Shown: positions 25,886-35,051, counted from the first letter of the stretch. The stretch: 64,000 nt of DNA from Streptomyces sp. D2-8 (GCF_023184515.1 NZ_JAAHBP010000001.1:62001-126000), one strand, 5' to 3'. Notes: generated by a model not told the origin, from the letters alone. Program-made: numbers and translations.

Positions 25886-26415
25886 TCACCGCGGACCGGA
25901 CCCGGTGCCGAGTCGCCGTCGGCGGGCTGTGAGCACGCGGGTGAGGCCCCCGTCGTCCTCCTCGATGTCGCGCACGTGCTCGAATCCGATCCGCCCGAGC
26001 AGGCGCAGCGGACCTCGTTCACCGCGGCGACGGTGGCGTGCACCCCGGCGAGCCCGAGCGTCCCGAAGCCGTAGGCCAGGAGTGCCTCGGCGAGTTCGGT
26101 CCCCAGTCCGCTTCCCCAGGCCTCGGGAGCCAGCGCGTAGACGATCTCGTACCCGTCCACCGCGTCGGTCCGCTTGATCTCCGCATGCCCGATCAGCCGC
26201 CCGTCGCGCCGGACCGCCCATACGTCGAACAGGTCCCGCGCGTAGACCTTGCTGAAGATCCGCCCGAACAGGGCCCGGTCGTCCTCCTCGGAAGAGGGCC
26301 CGTCACCCATCCACCGGGACACCCTGACGTCCTGGAACAGGGCGACGAAACCCTCTTCGTCGTCCGGGGTGTAAGGGTCCAGGAGCAGGCGCGCGGTATG
26401 CAGGGTCGGGGGCAT
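25886..26415 (-). pseudogene. GNAT acetyltransferase gene with a frameshift
   Basis: ATG 26415 opens a RimJ/RimL-type GNAT: LHTARLLLDPYTPDDEEGF, then ALAPEAWGSGLGTELAEALL (acetyl-CoA site) and VHATVAAVNE. The family then continues in a different frame, LRLLGRIGFEHVRDIEEDD, ending at 25886. One base is missing near plus-strand 26009-26015, where NERSLRLLGR would be expected. Unshifted, the first frame runs on ~230 residues of nonsense. Either a recent pseudogene or a sequencing error. Confidence 0.7.
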
Positions 26416-26488
26416 GGGACGGACGCTAGCCAGGCGGGAGGCAGAGCGGCAATCGGGTTTCGCGCCGCCAGGACAGCCGCAGGCGCCC

Positions 26489-26659
26489 TCACCGCCGCAG
26501 GCTGTAGCTCACCATCGACGCCCCCACCACCGACCCGAACGCCGGCAGCAGGAACTGTGCGAAGGCCTCCCAGCCCCATACGATCCCCGCGCACGCCGCC
26601 GTGATGTTGACGGCCAGGGACATGATCCACAGGGCGACGCTCTGGGCCTGGGGTGACAT
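26489..26659 (-). CDS. 56-residue membrane protein
   Basis: Small gene found by reading the minus strand: ATG 26659 with GAGGAA upstream, TGA at 26489. The peptide has two hydrophobic segments (WIMSLAVNITAACAGIVWGW and FLLPAFGSVVGASMV) and a basic C-terminus, SYSLRR. One or two membrane passes are likely. It lies between the frameshifted GNAT gene and a second tiny gene on the same strand. I do not recognise a family; the clear ribosome site and hydrophobic profile support it being real. Confidence 0.6.
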   Translation of the reverse strand: MSPQAQSVALWIMSLAVNITAACAGIVWGWEAFAQFLLPAFGSVVGASMVSYSLRR

Positions 26660-26723
26660 CGTTCCTCGTCGTCATTCGGGGTGCCTGGGAGAAGGCAATG
26701 GGTGGGACGGAAGGCGGGGCGAA

Positions 26724-26939
26724 TCAGCCCGGTCCCGGGCTGGGACGAGGTCGGAATTCCGGCACGGGTGCCTGATTCGGCGCGGAAGGCCCCGGGGCCA
26801 CGATCGAGTGGTTCCCGGAAATCGCCGGAGAGGTCACGAGCAGTGCCAACGTGCCGACGGCGCACAGGCCGACGAGAAGCGTGCCCGCGGTGTGCACGCG
26901 CCGAGGGGCGCTCGGGCCTGGGGGACGCATCGGCATCAC
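26724..26939 (-). CDS. Small single-pass membrane or secreted protein
   Basis: A 71-residue protein: a basic Pro-rich start (MRPPGPSAPRRVHTAG), one hydrophobic segment TLLVGLCAVGTLALLVTSPA, then an outside Pro/Ser-rich tail. Both GTG 26939 and ATG 26936 are possible starts; GGAG is about 6-9 bases upstream. No known domain. It is 64 bases upstream of, and on the same strand as, the 56-residue membrane protein, so the two may be co-expressed. Confidence 0.5.
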   Translation of the reverse strand: MMPMRPPGPSAPRRVHTAGTLLVGLCAVGTLALLVTSPAISGNHSIVAPGPSAPNQAPVPEFRPRPSPGPG

Positions 26940-27169
26940 GGTCGCTCCGGAATCGAGTCCGCCCCCTTTTCACTGAACCCCTGAATTCTTCCACGGGAAA
27001 GAATCGCAAAAGGGGCCATCCGGATGCTTGAACTGTAAAGCTTCGGGCCCTCTTGTGAATCCGCGGTGAAAGGTGAACCCCGGCCCGCATACTGATCGGT
27101 CGCTTGATGCGAGAGCCGCCGGGGCTCAGGCACCGCCGCGCTGTCGTACCCGGGCGGTACCTTCGGATC

Positions 27170-29449
27170 ATGACCGATCAGGCGGGGGCCGCCCAGGCGG
27201 GCGAGCGGCGACTGGCCACGCTGGAGGGCGTACTCGAGCGCATCACGTACGCCAACGAGGAGAACGGCTACACGGTCGCCCGGGTCGACACCGGCAGAGG
27301 CGCCGGCGACCTGCTCACGGTCGTGGGCGCGCTGCTCGGCGCGCAGGTCGGCGAGTCCCTGCGCATGGAGGGCCGCTGGGGCTCCCACCCGCAGTACGGA
27401 AAACAATTTCACGTCGAGAACTACACGACCGTCCTGCCGGCCACCGTCCAGGGCATCCGCCGCTACCTCGGCTCAGGACTGGTCAAGGGCATCGGCCCGG
27501 TCTTCGCCGACCGCATCACCCAGCACTTCGGCATGGACACCCTCACGATCATCGAGGAGGAGCCCAAGCGGCTTATCGAGGTCCCCGGGCTCGGCCCCAA
27601 GCGGACCAAGAAGATCGCGGACGCCTGGGAGGAGCAGAAGGCCATCAAGGAGGTCATGCTCTTCCTCCAGACCGTCGAGGTGTCCACGTCCATCGCGGTG
27701 CGCATCTACAAGAAGTACGGCGACGCCTCCATCTCGGTCGTGAAGAACCAGCCGTACCGGCTCGCGTCCGACGTCTGGGGCATCGGCTTCCTCACCGCCG
27801 ACAAGATCGCCCGGTCCGTCGGCATTCCGCACGACAGCCCCGAGCGCGTCAAGGCGGGACTGCAGTACGCGCTGTCCCAGTCCACCGACCAGGGCCACTG
27901 CTTCCTCCCGGAGGAGCAGCTGATCAAGGACGCGGTGAAGCTCCTCCAGGTCGACACCGGCCTGGTCATCGAATGCCTGGCCGAGCTGGCCGAACCCCCT
28001 CAGGACGGCGAGGACCCCGGCGTCGTGCGGGAGAAGGTGCCGGGCCCCGGCGGCGGGGAGCCCGTCACCGCGATCTACCTCGTCCCCTTCCACCGCGCCG
28101 AACTCTCCCTCTCCGCCCAGCTGCTGCGTCTGCTGCGCACCGACGAGGACCGGATGCCGGGCTTCCGGTCCGTGGCCTGGGACAAGGCGCTGAGCTGGTT
28201 GAAGGGGCGTACGGGCACCGATCTCGCCCCGGAGCAGGAGGCCGCCGTCAAGCTGGCGCTGACCGAGAAGGTCGCCGTCCTCACGGGCGGCCCTGGCTGC
28301 GGCAAGTCCTTCACGGTCCGCTCGATCGTGGAGCTGGCCCGCGCCAGGAAGGCGAAGGTCGTACTCGCCGCCCCCACGGGCCGGGCCGCCAAGCGCCTGT
28401 CCGAGCTCACCGGCGCCGAGGCCTCCACCGTCCACCGCCTGCTGGAGCTCAAGCCCGGCGGAGACGCGGCCTACGACCGGGACCGCCCGCTGGACGCCGA
28501 CCTGGTCGTGGTCGACGAGGCCTCCATGCTGGACCTGCTCCTCGCCAACAAGCTGGTGAAGGCGGTCCCGCCGGGCGCGCATCTGCTCTTCGTCGGGGAC
28601 GTCGACCAACTGCCCAGCGTCGGCGCGGGCGAGGTCCTCCGGGACCTCCTGGCCGACGGCGGCCCGGTCCCCGCGGTCCGTCTCACCCGGGTCTTCCGGC
28701 AGGCCCAGCAGTCGGGCGTGGTGACGAACGCACACCGGATCAACGCCGGCCAACACCCGGTCACCGACGGCATGAAGGACTTCTTCCTCTTCGTCGAGGA
28801 CGACACCGAGGCCGCCGGGCGGCTCACCGTCGATGTGGCCGCCCGTCGCATTCCGGCCAAGTTCGGGCTGGACCCGCGCCGGGACGTCCAGGTCCTCGCC
28901 CCCATGCACCGCGGCCCGGCCGGCGCGGGCACCCTCAACGGCCTGCTGCAACAGGCCGTCACCCCGGGCCGCCCCGACCTGCCCGAGAAGAGATTCGGCG
29001 GACGGGTGTTCCGCGTCGGCGACAAGGTCACCCAGATTCGCAACAATTACGAGAAGGGCGAGAACGGTGTCTTCAACGGCACCGTCGGTGTGGTCACCTC
29101 GCTCGACCCGGTCGACCAGCGCCTGACGGTGCTCACCGACGAGGACGAGGAGGTGCCGTACGAGTTCGACGAGCTCGACGAGCTGGCCCACGCGTACGCC
29201 GTGACGATCCACCGGTCCCAGGGCAGCGAGTACCCGGCGGTCGTCATCCCGGTCACCACGGGCGCCTGGATGATGCTCCAGCGGAACCTGCTCTACACGG
29301 CGGTCACCCGGGCCAAGCAGCTGGTCGTCCTCGTCGGTTCGCGCAAGGCGATCGGCCAGGCGGTGCGCACCGTTTCGGCGGGCCGGCGGTGCACGGCACT
29401 CGACTTTCGGCTCGGTTCAGCAAAAAATGATCGATCAAATGAGTCGTGA
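27170..29449 (+). CDS. RecD2-type ATP-dependent DNA helicase
   Basis: A 759-residue superfamily 1B helicase of the RecD-like/RecD2 type, which lacks RecBC and unwinds DNA 5'-3' in repair or replication-fork processing. An N-terminal OB and HhH region (GLGPKRTKKIADAW) precedes the motor: Walker A GGPGCGKS, motif II VVVDEASMLD, motif III GDVDQLPSVGAG, and the late motifs AYAVTIHRSQGSEYPAV and LLYTAVTRAKQLV. ATG 27170 is the natural start. Monocistronic, followed by citA. Its last codons are AT-rich (SAKNDRSNES) with a TGATCGATCA palindrome at 29428-29437. Confidence 0.93.
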   Translation: MTDQAGAAQAGERRLATLEGVLERITYANEENGYTVARVDTGRGAGDLLTVVGALLGAQVGESLRMEGRWGSHPQYGKQFHVENYTTVLPATVQGIRRYLGSGLVKGIGPVFADRITQHFGMDTLTIIEEEPKRLIEVPGLGPKRTKKIADAWEEQKAIKEVMLFLQTVEVSTSIAVRIYKKYGDASISVVKNQPYRLASDVWGIGFLTADKIARSVGIPHDSPERVKAGLQYALSQSTDQGHCFLPEEQLIKDAVKLLQVDTGLVIECLAELAEPPQDGEDPGVVREKVPGPGGGEPVTAIYLVPFHRAELSLSAQLLRLLRTDEDRMPGFRSVAWDKALSWLKGRTGTDLAPEQEAAVKLALTEKVAVLTGGPGCGKSFTVRSIVELARARKAKVVLAAPTGRAAKRLSELTGAEASTVHRLLELKPGGDAAYDRDRPLDADLVVVDEASMLDLLLANKLVKAVPPGAHLLFVGDVDQLPSVGAGEVLRDLLADGGPVPAVRLTRVFRQAQQSGVVTNAHRINAGQHPVTDGMKDFFLFVEDDTEAAGRLTVDVAARRIPAKFGLDPRRDVQVLAPMHRGPAGAGTLNGLLQQAVTPGRPDLPEKRFGGRVFRVGDKVTQIRNNYEKGENGVFNGTVGVVTSLDPVDQRLTVLTDEDEEVPYEFDELDELAHAYAVTIHRSQGSEYPAVVIPVTTGAWMMLQRNLLYTAVTRAKQLVVLVGSRKAIGQAVRTVSAGRRCTALDFRLGSAKNDRSNES

Positions 29450-29490
29450 AGGTCACAAGGCACTTCCAGAAGGGGAACTCAGGGGGCAGG

Positions 29491-29577
29491 ATGAGCAAGT
29501 TGGCGGCACTCAGTGCCGTCAATAGGCCCGATGGTCGACCCCGAGTGCACTCTCCTGAGCCAAGTGGGGGATGGTAG
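29491..29577 (+). CDS. Possible 28-codon leader ORF before citA
   Basis: ATG 29491 is preceded by AGGGGG with 4 bases spacing and encodes 28 residues (MSKLAALSAVNRPDGRPR then VHSPEPSGGW) to TAG 29575-29577, 51 bases before the citA start. It could be a regulatory leader peptide for citrate synthase or a chance frame. It shows no attenuation-like codon run. Confidence is low. Confidence 0.3.
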   Translation: MSKLAALSAVNRPDGRPRVHSPEPSGGW

Positions 29578-29628
29578 AGACAGTCAGGGCAACCTCGAAG
29601 ATGAGGCACAACGTCGGTGAGGGAAGAC

Positions 29629-30918
29629 GTGAGCGACAACTCTGTAGTACTGCGGTACGGCGACGGCGAGTACACCTACCCGGTGATCGACAGCACCGTC
29701 GGTGACAAGGGCTTCGACATCGGAAAGCTCCGCGCCCAGACCGGTCTGGTGACGCTGGACAGCGGTTACGGCAACACCGCCGCGTACAAATCCGCCGTCA
29801 CCTACCTGGACGGCGAAGCGGGCATCCTGCGGTATCGCGGCTACCCGATCGAACAGCTGGCCGAGCGCTCCACCTTCCTGGAGGTCGCCTACCTGCTGAT
29901 CAACGGCGAGCTGCCGACGGTCGACGAGCTCTCGACGTTCAAGAACGACATCACGCAGCACACCCTGCTGCACGAGGACGTCAAGAACTTCTACAAGGGC
30001 TTCCCGCGCGACGCCCACCCGATGGCCATGCTGTCCTCGGTCGTCTCGGCGCTGTCCACGTTCTACCAGGACAGCCACAACCCGTTCGACGAGCGCCAGC
30101 GCAACCTCTCCACGATCCGGCTGCTCGCCAAGCTTCCGACGATCGCGGCGTACGCGTACAAGAAGTCGATCGGTCACCCGTTCGTCTACCCGCGCAACGA
30201 CCTCGGCTACGTCGAGAACTTCCTCCGCATGACCTTCTCGGTCCCCGCGCAGGAGTACGTGCCGGACCCGACCGTGGTCTCCGCGCTCGACAAGCTGCTG
30301 ATCCTGCACGCGGACCACGAGCAGAACTGCTCGACCTCCACGGTCCGCCTGGTGGGCTCCTCGCAGGCGAACATGTTCGCCTCGATCTCCGCCGGCATCA
30401 ACGCCCTGTGGGGCCCGCTGCACGGCGGCGCCAACCAGTCCGTGCTGGAGATGCTGGAGGGCATCCGCGACGCCGGCGGTGACGTCGACTCCTTCATCCG
30501 CAAGGTGAAGAACAAGGAGGACGGCGTCCGCCTGATGGGCTTCGGCCACCGGGTCTACAAGAACTTCGACCCGCGCGCCAAGATCATCAAGGCCGCCGCG
30601 CACGACGTGCTGTCCGCGCTCGGCAAGTCCGACGAGCTGCTGGACATCGCGCTGAAGCTGGAGGAGCACGCACTCTCCGACGACTACTTCGTCGAGCGCA
30701 GCCTCTACCCGAACGTCGACTTCTACACCGGCCTGATCTACCGGGCCATGGGCTTCCCGACCGAGATGTTCACGGTCCTGTTCGCCCTCGGCCGGCTGCC
30801 GGGCTGGATCGCCCAGTGGCACGAGATGATCAAGGAGCCCGGCTCCCGCATCGGCCGCCCGCGCCAGATCTACACGGGCGTGGTCGAGCGCGACTTCGTT
30901 CCCGTCGAGGAGCGCTGA
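29629..30918 (+). CDS. citA: Citrate synthase
   Basis: A 429-residue type II citrate synthase, the entry enzyme of the TCA cycle, condensing acetyl-CoA with oxaloacetate. Signature regions: AYLLINGELPT, HADHEQNCSTSTVRLVGS, GPLHGGANQSVLEML (catalytic His), MGFGHRVYKNFDPR (second His) and NVDFYTGLIYRAMG (catalytic Asp). GTG 29629 is preferred with GAGGGA 6 bases upstream and gives the MSDNSVVLRYGDGEY start I remember for Streptomyces CitA; the earlier GTG 29617 is less likely. Monocistronic with a strong terminator. Confidence 0.97.
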   Translation: MSDNSVVLRYGDGEYTYPVIDSTVGDKGFDIGKLRAQTGLVTLDSGYGNTAAYKSAVTYLDGEAGILRYRGYPIEQLAERSTFLEVAYLLINGELPTVDELSTFKNDITQHTLLHEDVKNFYKGFPRDAHPMAMLSSVVSALSTFYQDSHNPFDERQRNLSTIRLLAKLPTIAAYAYKKSIGHPFVYPRNDLGYVENFLRMTFSVPAQEYVPDPTVVSALDKLLILHADHEQNCSTSTVRLVGSSQANMFASISAGINALWGPLHGGANQSVLEMLEGIRDAGGDVDSFIRKVKNKEDGVRLMGFGHRVYKNFDPRAKIIKAAAHDVLSALGKSDELLDIALKLEEHALSDDYFVERSLYPNVDFYTGLIYRAMGFPTEMFTVLFALGRLPGWIAQWHEMIKEPGSRIGRPRQIYTGVVERDFVPVEER

Positions 30919-30935
30919 GGCGCAGTACCGCTTCG

Positions 30936-30966
30936 GCCCCCGTACCCGCCTGCCGGGTACGGGGGC
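30936..30966 (+). terminator. citA terminator
   Basis: Hairpin with near-perfect 13-base arms GCCCCCGTACCCG / CGGGTACGGGGGC and a short loop, followed by TTTC, 18 bases after the citA stop. Confidence 0.85.
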
Positions 30967-30978
30967 TTTCGCGTGGCC

Positions 30979-31010
30979 TCCCGTGAGAGATCACGGGATC
31001 TCTCACGGGA
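30979..31010. repeat. Perfect 14-base inverted repeat downstream of citA
   Basis: Arms TCCCGTGAGAGATC and GATCTCTCACGGGA are exact reverse complements with a 4-base loop ACGG, then TTTCTT. It could be a second terminator, a cruciform or a protein site. Confidence 0.8.
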
Positions 31011-31549
31011 TTTCTTACGCAATGAAGAAGGCGCCCCGGCGCCGGTCCCCCCACGGGCCGACGACCAGGGCGCCTTCCCAGTCCCGGTACGGATTCCCCC
31101 CACGGGATCCGGCCGGGCGTCTGTGAGGACAGCGCCTGAATCGCTGTTGAGCAGAACGGGCAAAACTCGCCGTACTGCTGGGGTGTGCGATCTGCCGGGA
31201 CAGCGCACGCCCGGGAGGGCCGCTCAAAGCTTCCCGGTGTACGTGCCCCGGCAACGCATCTCTGGAGAAGTCCCCCAAGACATCCCCAGACGGCAGGTCG
31301 CGCCCCCCAAGACGCTCCCTGACATCGTCAACTTAGACCTTCGAACCCCTTCGATGGTTACGTTCACATCACTGTGATCTGCGTCTCTTGCGTATGTCCG
31401 CTAGATGCGCAAGAACCCGGATATGCCGTCCGGGACCCAAGCGTAAGGAAGATGCGTGAGCCTTGTGAAGAGCTTATGTGAGCCGGGCCCGGGACTCCAG
31501 AGGGACTCAAATCGCGTTCGCCGTGAACTTACGGGGAATTCGGGGGACT
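31011..31549. other. Gene-free stretch between citA and copA
   Basis: No convincing coding frame in about 540 bases. It holds a second hairpin (GAAGGCGCCC 31027-31036 with GGGCGCCTTC 31068-31077) and an AT-richer end with TCACA-N4-TGTGA (31364-31377), a CRP-like dyad. The two minus-strand bases-rich frames crossing it lack codon bias. Could host a small RNA or a promoter, but nothing reads clearly. copA ends at 31550 on the minus strand. Confidence 0.6.
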
Positions 31550-33787
31550 TCACCGGAATGTCCGCAGCCGCAGACTGTTCGTGACGACGAAGACCGACGA
31601 GAAGGCCATCGCGGCCCCGGCGATCATCGGGTTCAGCAGGCCCGCGGCGGCCAGCGGCAGCGCGGCCACGTTGTAGCCGAAGGCCCACACCAGATTGCCC
31701 TTGATCGTGGCCAGTGTCCGGCGGGACAGCCGGATCGCGTCCGCGGCCACCCGCAGATCGCCGCGCACCAGCGTCAGATCACCCGCCTCGATCGCCGCGT
31801 CCGTGCCGGTGCCCATGGCCAGGCCCAGATCGGCGGCGGCGAGTGCGGCCGCGTCGTTGACGCCGTCGCCCACCATGGCCACGACCCGCCCCTCGGCCTG
31901 CAGCCGCCGCACCGCGTCGACCTTGTCCTCGGGCAGCACCTCGGCCACCACCTTCTCGATCCCCACGGCCGCCGCCACCGTCTCCGCCACCGCACGGTTG
32001 TCCCCGGTCAGCAGCACCGGCGTGAGCCCCAGTGCACGCAGGTCGCGCACGGCCTCGGCGCTGGTCTCCTTGACCGCGTCCGCCACGGCCAGCACGGCCC
32101 GCGCCGTCCCGTCCCAGCCGGCCACGACGGCCGTGCGCCCGGCCCGCTCGGCCTCGTCCCGCGCGCGGGCCAGCTCCGGCGGTACGTCGTCGAAGAGCCG
32201 CCCCACGGCGACGTCACGGCCCTCCACACGCCCGCGTACGCCCCGCCCGGGGACGTTCTCGAACCCTTCGGCCTCCGGGAGCCGCCCCGCGCTCTCCTCG
32301 GCGCCCAGCGCGATCGCACGGGCGACGGGATGCTCGGAGGCGTGCTCGACGGCGCCCGCGAGCCGCAGCACCTCCTTCTCGTCGGTGCCCTCGGCGATGT
32401 GGACCTCCTGGAGAGTCATCCGGCCCGTGGTGACGGTGCCGGTCTTGTCCAGGACGACCGTGTCGATCCGGCGCGTGGACTCCAGGACCTCCGGGCCCTT
32501 GATGAGGATGCCGAGCTGGGCGCCGCGGCCCGTGCCGACCATCAGCGCGGTCGGGGTGGCCAGGCCCAGGGCGCACGGGCAGGCGATGATCAGGACGGCG
32601 ACGGCAGCGGTGAACGCGGCGACGCTGTCACCGTTCAGTCCGAGCCACACCCCGGCCGTGGCGACGGCGATCAGCAGCACCACCGGCACGAAGATCCCGG
32701 AGATCCGGTCGGCGAGCCGCTGCACCTCGGCCTTGCCGTTCTGCGCGTCCTCCACCAGCTTCGCCATCCGCGCGAGCTGCGTGTCCGCACCGACCCGGGT
32801 GGCCTCGACGACCAGCCGGCCGCCCGCGTTGACCGTCGCGCCGGTGACCGGGTCCCCGGCCGTCACGTCCACCGGCACCGACTCGCCGGTCAGCATCGAG
32901 GCGTCCAGCGCGCAGGCGCCCTCGACGACCGTGCCGTCGGTGGCGATCTTCTCGCCGGGCCTCACGACGAACCGGTCGCCGACGGCCAGCCGCTGTGCCG
33001 GGATCCGCACCTCGCGCCCGTCCCGCAGCACGGCCACGTCCTTGGCGCCCAGCTCCATCAGCGCCCTGAGGGCCGCCCCCGCACGGCGCTTGGAGCGTGC
33101 CTCCAGATAGCGGCCCAGCAGGATGAACGCCGTGACGCCGGAGGCGACCTCCAGGTAGATCGAGGAGGAGCCGTCGCCGCGCGAGACCGTGAGCTCGAAG
33201 GGATGCCGCATGCCCGGCATGCCCGCGTCACCGAGGAACAGCGCCCACAGGGACCAGCCGAACGCGGCCAGGGTGCCGAGGGAGACCAGTGTGTCCATGG
33301 TGGCGGCGCCGTGCCGGGCATTGGTCCAGGCCGCCCGGTGGAAGGGCAGCCCGCCCCAGACGACGACCGGTGCGGCGAGGGTGAGCGAGAGCCACTGCCA
33401 GTTGTCGAACTGCAGGCCGGGGATCATCGCCAGCAGGACGACAGGCACCGCGAGGGCGGCGGAGACGGCCAGACGCCGGCGCAGGGCCGACAGCTCGGGG
33501 TCCTCCTCCTCGGCGGCGGTCTCCTCCCGCGGGGGCGCGGGCTCCTCGGCGGTGTACCCGGTCTTCACCACCGTGGCGATCAGATCGGCGACCTCGGTGC
33601 CCTCGGGGCAGGTGATCCGGGCCTTCTCCGTCGCGTAGTTCACCGTGGCCGTGACGCCGTCCATGCGGTTGAGCTTCTTCTCGACACGGGCCGCGCAGGA
33701 AGCGCAGGTCATCCCGCCGATGAGCAGCTCGACCTCGGCGAGGGCCGGCTCGTGGTCGGCCGGTGCCTGGGCGGTGGTGCTGGTCAT
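31550..33787 (-). CDS. copA: Copper-exporting P1B-type ATPase
   Basis: A 745-residue heavy-metal P-type ATPase. The N-terminal metal-binding domain has GGMTCASC; the membrane metal site is ACPCALG (CPC), typical of Cu(I) pumps; the phosphorylated Asp lies in DKTGTVT; ATP-site HP is in EHPVARA and the hinge is [10 protein letters not shown]. The C-terminal helices carry [12 protein letters not shown] and [14 protein letters not shown], which fit the Cu(I)-binding N, Y, M, S residues. It lies 174 bases downstream of copZ in the same direction. It expels copper from the cytoplasm. Confidence 0.95.
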   Translation of the reverse strand: MTSTTAQAPADHEPALAEVELLIGGMTCASCAARVEKKLNRMDGVTATVNYATEKARITCPEGTEVADLIATVVKTGYTAEEPAPPREETAAEEEDPELSALRRRLAVSAALAVPVVLLAMIPGLQFDNWQWLSLTLAAPVVVWGGLPFHRAAWTNARHGAATMDTLVSLGTLAAFGWSLWALFLGDAGMPGMRHPFELTVSRGDGSSSIYLEVASGVTAFILLGRYLEARSKRRAGAALRALMELGAKDVAVLRDGREVRIPAQRLAVGDRFVVRPGEKIATDGTVVEGACALDASMLTGESVPVDVTAGDPVTGATVNAGGRLVVEATRVGADTQLARMAKLVEDAQNGKAEVQRLADRISGIFVPVVLLIAVATAGVWLGLNGDSVAAFTAAVAVLIIACPCALGLATPTALMVGTGRGAQLGILIKGPEVLESTRRIDTVVLDKTGTVTTGRMTLQEVHIAEGTDEKEVLRLAGAVEHASEHPVARAIALGAEESAGRLPEAEGFENVPGRGVRGRVEGRDVAVGRLFDDVPPELARARDEAERAGRTAVVAGWDGTARAVLAVADAVKETSAEAVRDLRALGLTPVLLTGDNRAVAETVAAAVGIEKVVAEVLPEDKVDAVRRLQAEGRVVAMVGDGVNDAAALAAADLGLAMGTGTDAAIEAGDLTLVRGDLRVAADAIRLSRRTLATIKGNLVWAFGYNVAALPLAAAGLLNPMIAGAAMAFSSVFVVTNSLRLRTFR

Positions 33788-33829
33788 GTCCTCGACTCCA
33801 GGAGATGCGGGGCGCCCGGGAAGCGGAAC

Positions 33830-33864
33830 GGGCCGTACGGGCCGGGGCGGCGGCCGTACGGCCC
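33830..33864 (-). terminator. Hairpin between copZ and copA
   Basis: 11-base arms GGGCCGTACGG / CCGTACGGCCC separated by 13 bases, in the 174-base gap between copZ and copA. It may partly end copZ transcripts so that the chaperone is made in excess over the pump. Confidence 0.6.
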
Positions 33865-33961
33865 GTACACGGGTACGAGTGCCAAGTCTGGTACGTCTCA
33901 GGCCTGGCGGGTTGACCGGGCTCTCGGGCCCGGGTCGTGCCGGGGCTCGCGCCCGGGGTTC

Positions 33962-34201
33962 TCAGGCGCGGCCGGCCAGTTCGAAGCCGGCCTCGTCGAC
34001 GGCGGCGCGTACGGCCTCGTCGTCGAGCGGGGCCGCGGAGACGACGGTGACCTCGCCGGTCTTGGCGACGGCCGTCACCGAGCTCACGCCGGAGATCTGG
34101 GAGATCTCGCCGGAGACCGCGCCCTCGCAGTGTCCGCAGCTCATGCCGCTCACCTTGAAGACGGTGGTGACGGGGCCCGTGGTGTCGGTCTGGGCGGTCA
34201 T
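33962..34201 (-). CDS. copZ: Copper chaperone
   Basis: A 79-residue HMA-domain protein with the metal loop VSGMSCGHCEGAV. It binds Cu(I) and delivers it to CopA. First gene of a copZ-copA unit; a CsoR-type operator lies 66-81 bases upstream of the start. Confidence 0.95.
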   Translation of the reverse strand: MTAQTDTTGPVTTVFKVSGMSCGHCEGAVSGEISQISGVSSVTAVAKTGEVTVVSAAPLDDEAVRAAVDEAGFELAGRA

Positions 34202-34266
34202 GTCGTTACTCCTCGTCGAGGCGTGTGGGGCCGTGGGGTCCGCTGGGGGATCCGCACACCCAACTG

Positions 34267-34282
34267 TACCCCTAGGGGGTAT
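34267..34282. promoter_or_regulatory. CsoR-type copper operator upstream of copZ
   Basis: TACCCCTAGGGGGTAT, a pseudo-palindrome of the form TACCC-N-GGGTA that I know as the Streptomyces CsoR site. It sits between the copZ start and the 3' end of the tetR gene, so it should control copZ-copA and be relieved by Cu(I). No csoR gene is in the window. Confidence 0.8.
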
Positions 34283-34286
34283 CGGT

Positions 34287-34958
34287 TCACGACGTCCCCA
34301 CCAGGGGCCGCAGATAGCACAGGAGGGCGCTCTTCAGCTCCTGGGCGTATGCCTCCCGCTCGTCGTCCTCGTGGGCCAGGATCAGCTCCAGGCCGGCCTT
34401 GTAGATGCCGACGCACATCTGGGCGGTGCGGGTGACGGCCGCCGGGGGCGCGTCGGGTGCGAACGGGGCGAGGATCGTCTCGACCCGGGCGACCAGCGTG
34501 GTGTGCAACGCGTCGTGCTCCTCGGCGATGCGGCCCGGGATGTCGGGGCCGTGCATCAGCGCGAAGAAGGCCGGGTGCCGGCAGTTGAACTCGATGAAGC
34601 GGTCGACGGTCCCGGCGATCACCTCCTCGAGCGGGGTCGCGGCGGGGTCGATCGGGGTGAGGACCTCGTCGTACGACTGCCGCATCTCGTGCATGAGCCG
34701 GCTGCCCAGCTCGATCGCGATCGCTTCCTTGTTCGGGAAGAACTGGTACAGCGTCCCCGGGGAGACGCCCGCCTCGCGGGCGATGGCGTTGGTGCTGGCG
34801 GCCGTGTAGCCGGTCGTGGAGAAGACCCGGGCGGCGGCTTCGAGCAGTTGCGCGATCCGGCGCTCGCCGCGGGCCTGGCGGCGGCGCGGCCGGTCCTCGG
34901 CCGCCGCCGTCTCGGTTCCGGCCGTCCCGGCTCCGGCTTTCTCGGTCTTCTCGGGCAC
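34287..34958 (-). CDS. TetR-family regulator divergent from an MMPL exporter
   Basis: A 223-residue regulator. After an Ala/Glu-rich leader the helix-turn-helix reads ARVFSTTGYTAASTN AIAREAGVSPGTLYQFFPNKEA, and the C-terminal helical ligand domain is complete. GTG 34958 is the start. Divergent from the MMPL transporter gene; the 163-base gap holds a large inverted repeat that fits two TetR operators. It probably represses the exporter and itself until it binds the exported compound. The 3' end abuts the copper operator but functional linkage is unlikely. Confidence 0.92.
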   Translation of the reverse strand: MPEKTEKAGAGTAGTETAAAEDRPRRRQARGERRIAQLLEAAARVFSTTGYTAASTNAIAREAGVSPGTLYQFFPNKEAIAIELGSRLMHEMRQSYDEVLTPIDPAATPLEEVIAGTVDRFIEFNCRHPAFFALMHGPDIPGRIAEEHDALHTTLVARVETILAPFAPDAPPAAVTRTAQMCVGIYKAGLELILAHEDDEREAYAQELKSALLCYLRPLVGTS

Positions 34959-34989
34959 GCGTCATCCCCAGGTCTCGGAACGCGATTGA

Positions 34990-35051
34990 CAAACGCGAGT
35001 GGTCGCTCGCATTCTGGGGTCGGCAGGAATGCGAGCGATCTCTCGTGTTTG
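34990..35051. promoter_or_regulatory. Paired TetR operators between tetR and the MMPL gene
   Basis: Two 25-base arms (34990-35014 and 35027-35051) are inverted copies with three mismatches, 12 bases apart. Each arm contains its own smaller dyad GCGAG-N6-CTCG(C/T) (perfect in the first). This is the expected layout for two repressor dimers over divergent promoters. Confidence 0.7.

Noticed and set aside
29428..29437. TGATCGATCA palindrome at the end of the recD2 gene as a replication or DnaA-type site
   Set aside because: A single short palindrome inside coding sequence with no clustered copies; no basis for an origin.
31364..31377. TCACA-N4-TGTGA as a firm Crp site
   Set aside because: It fits only loosely the GTG-N6-CAC form and no target gene starts next to it; kept as a weak note inside the gap entry.
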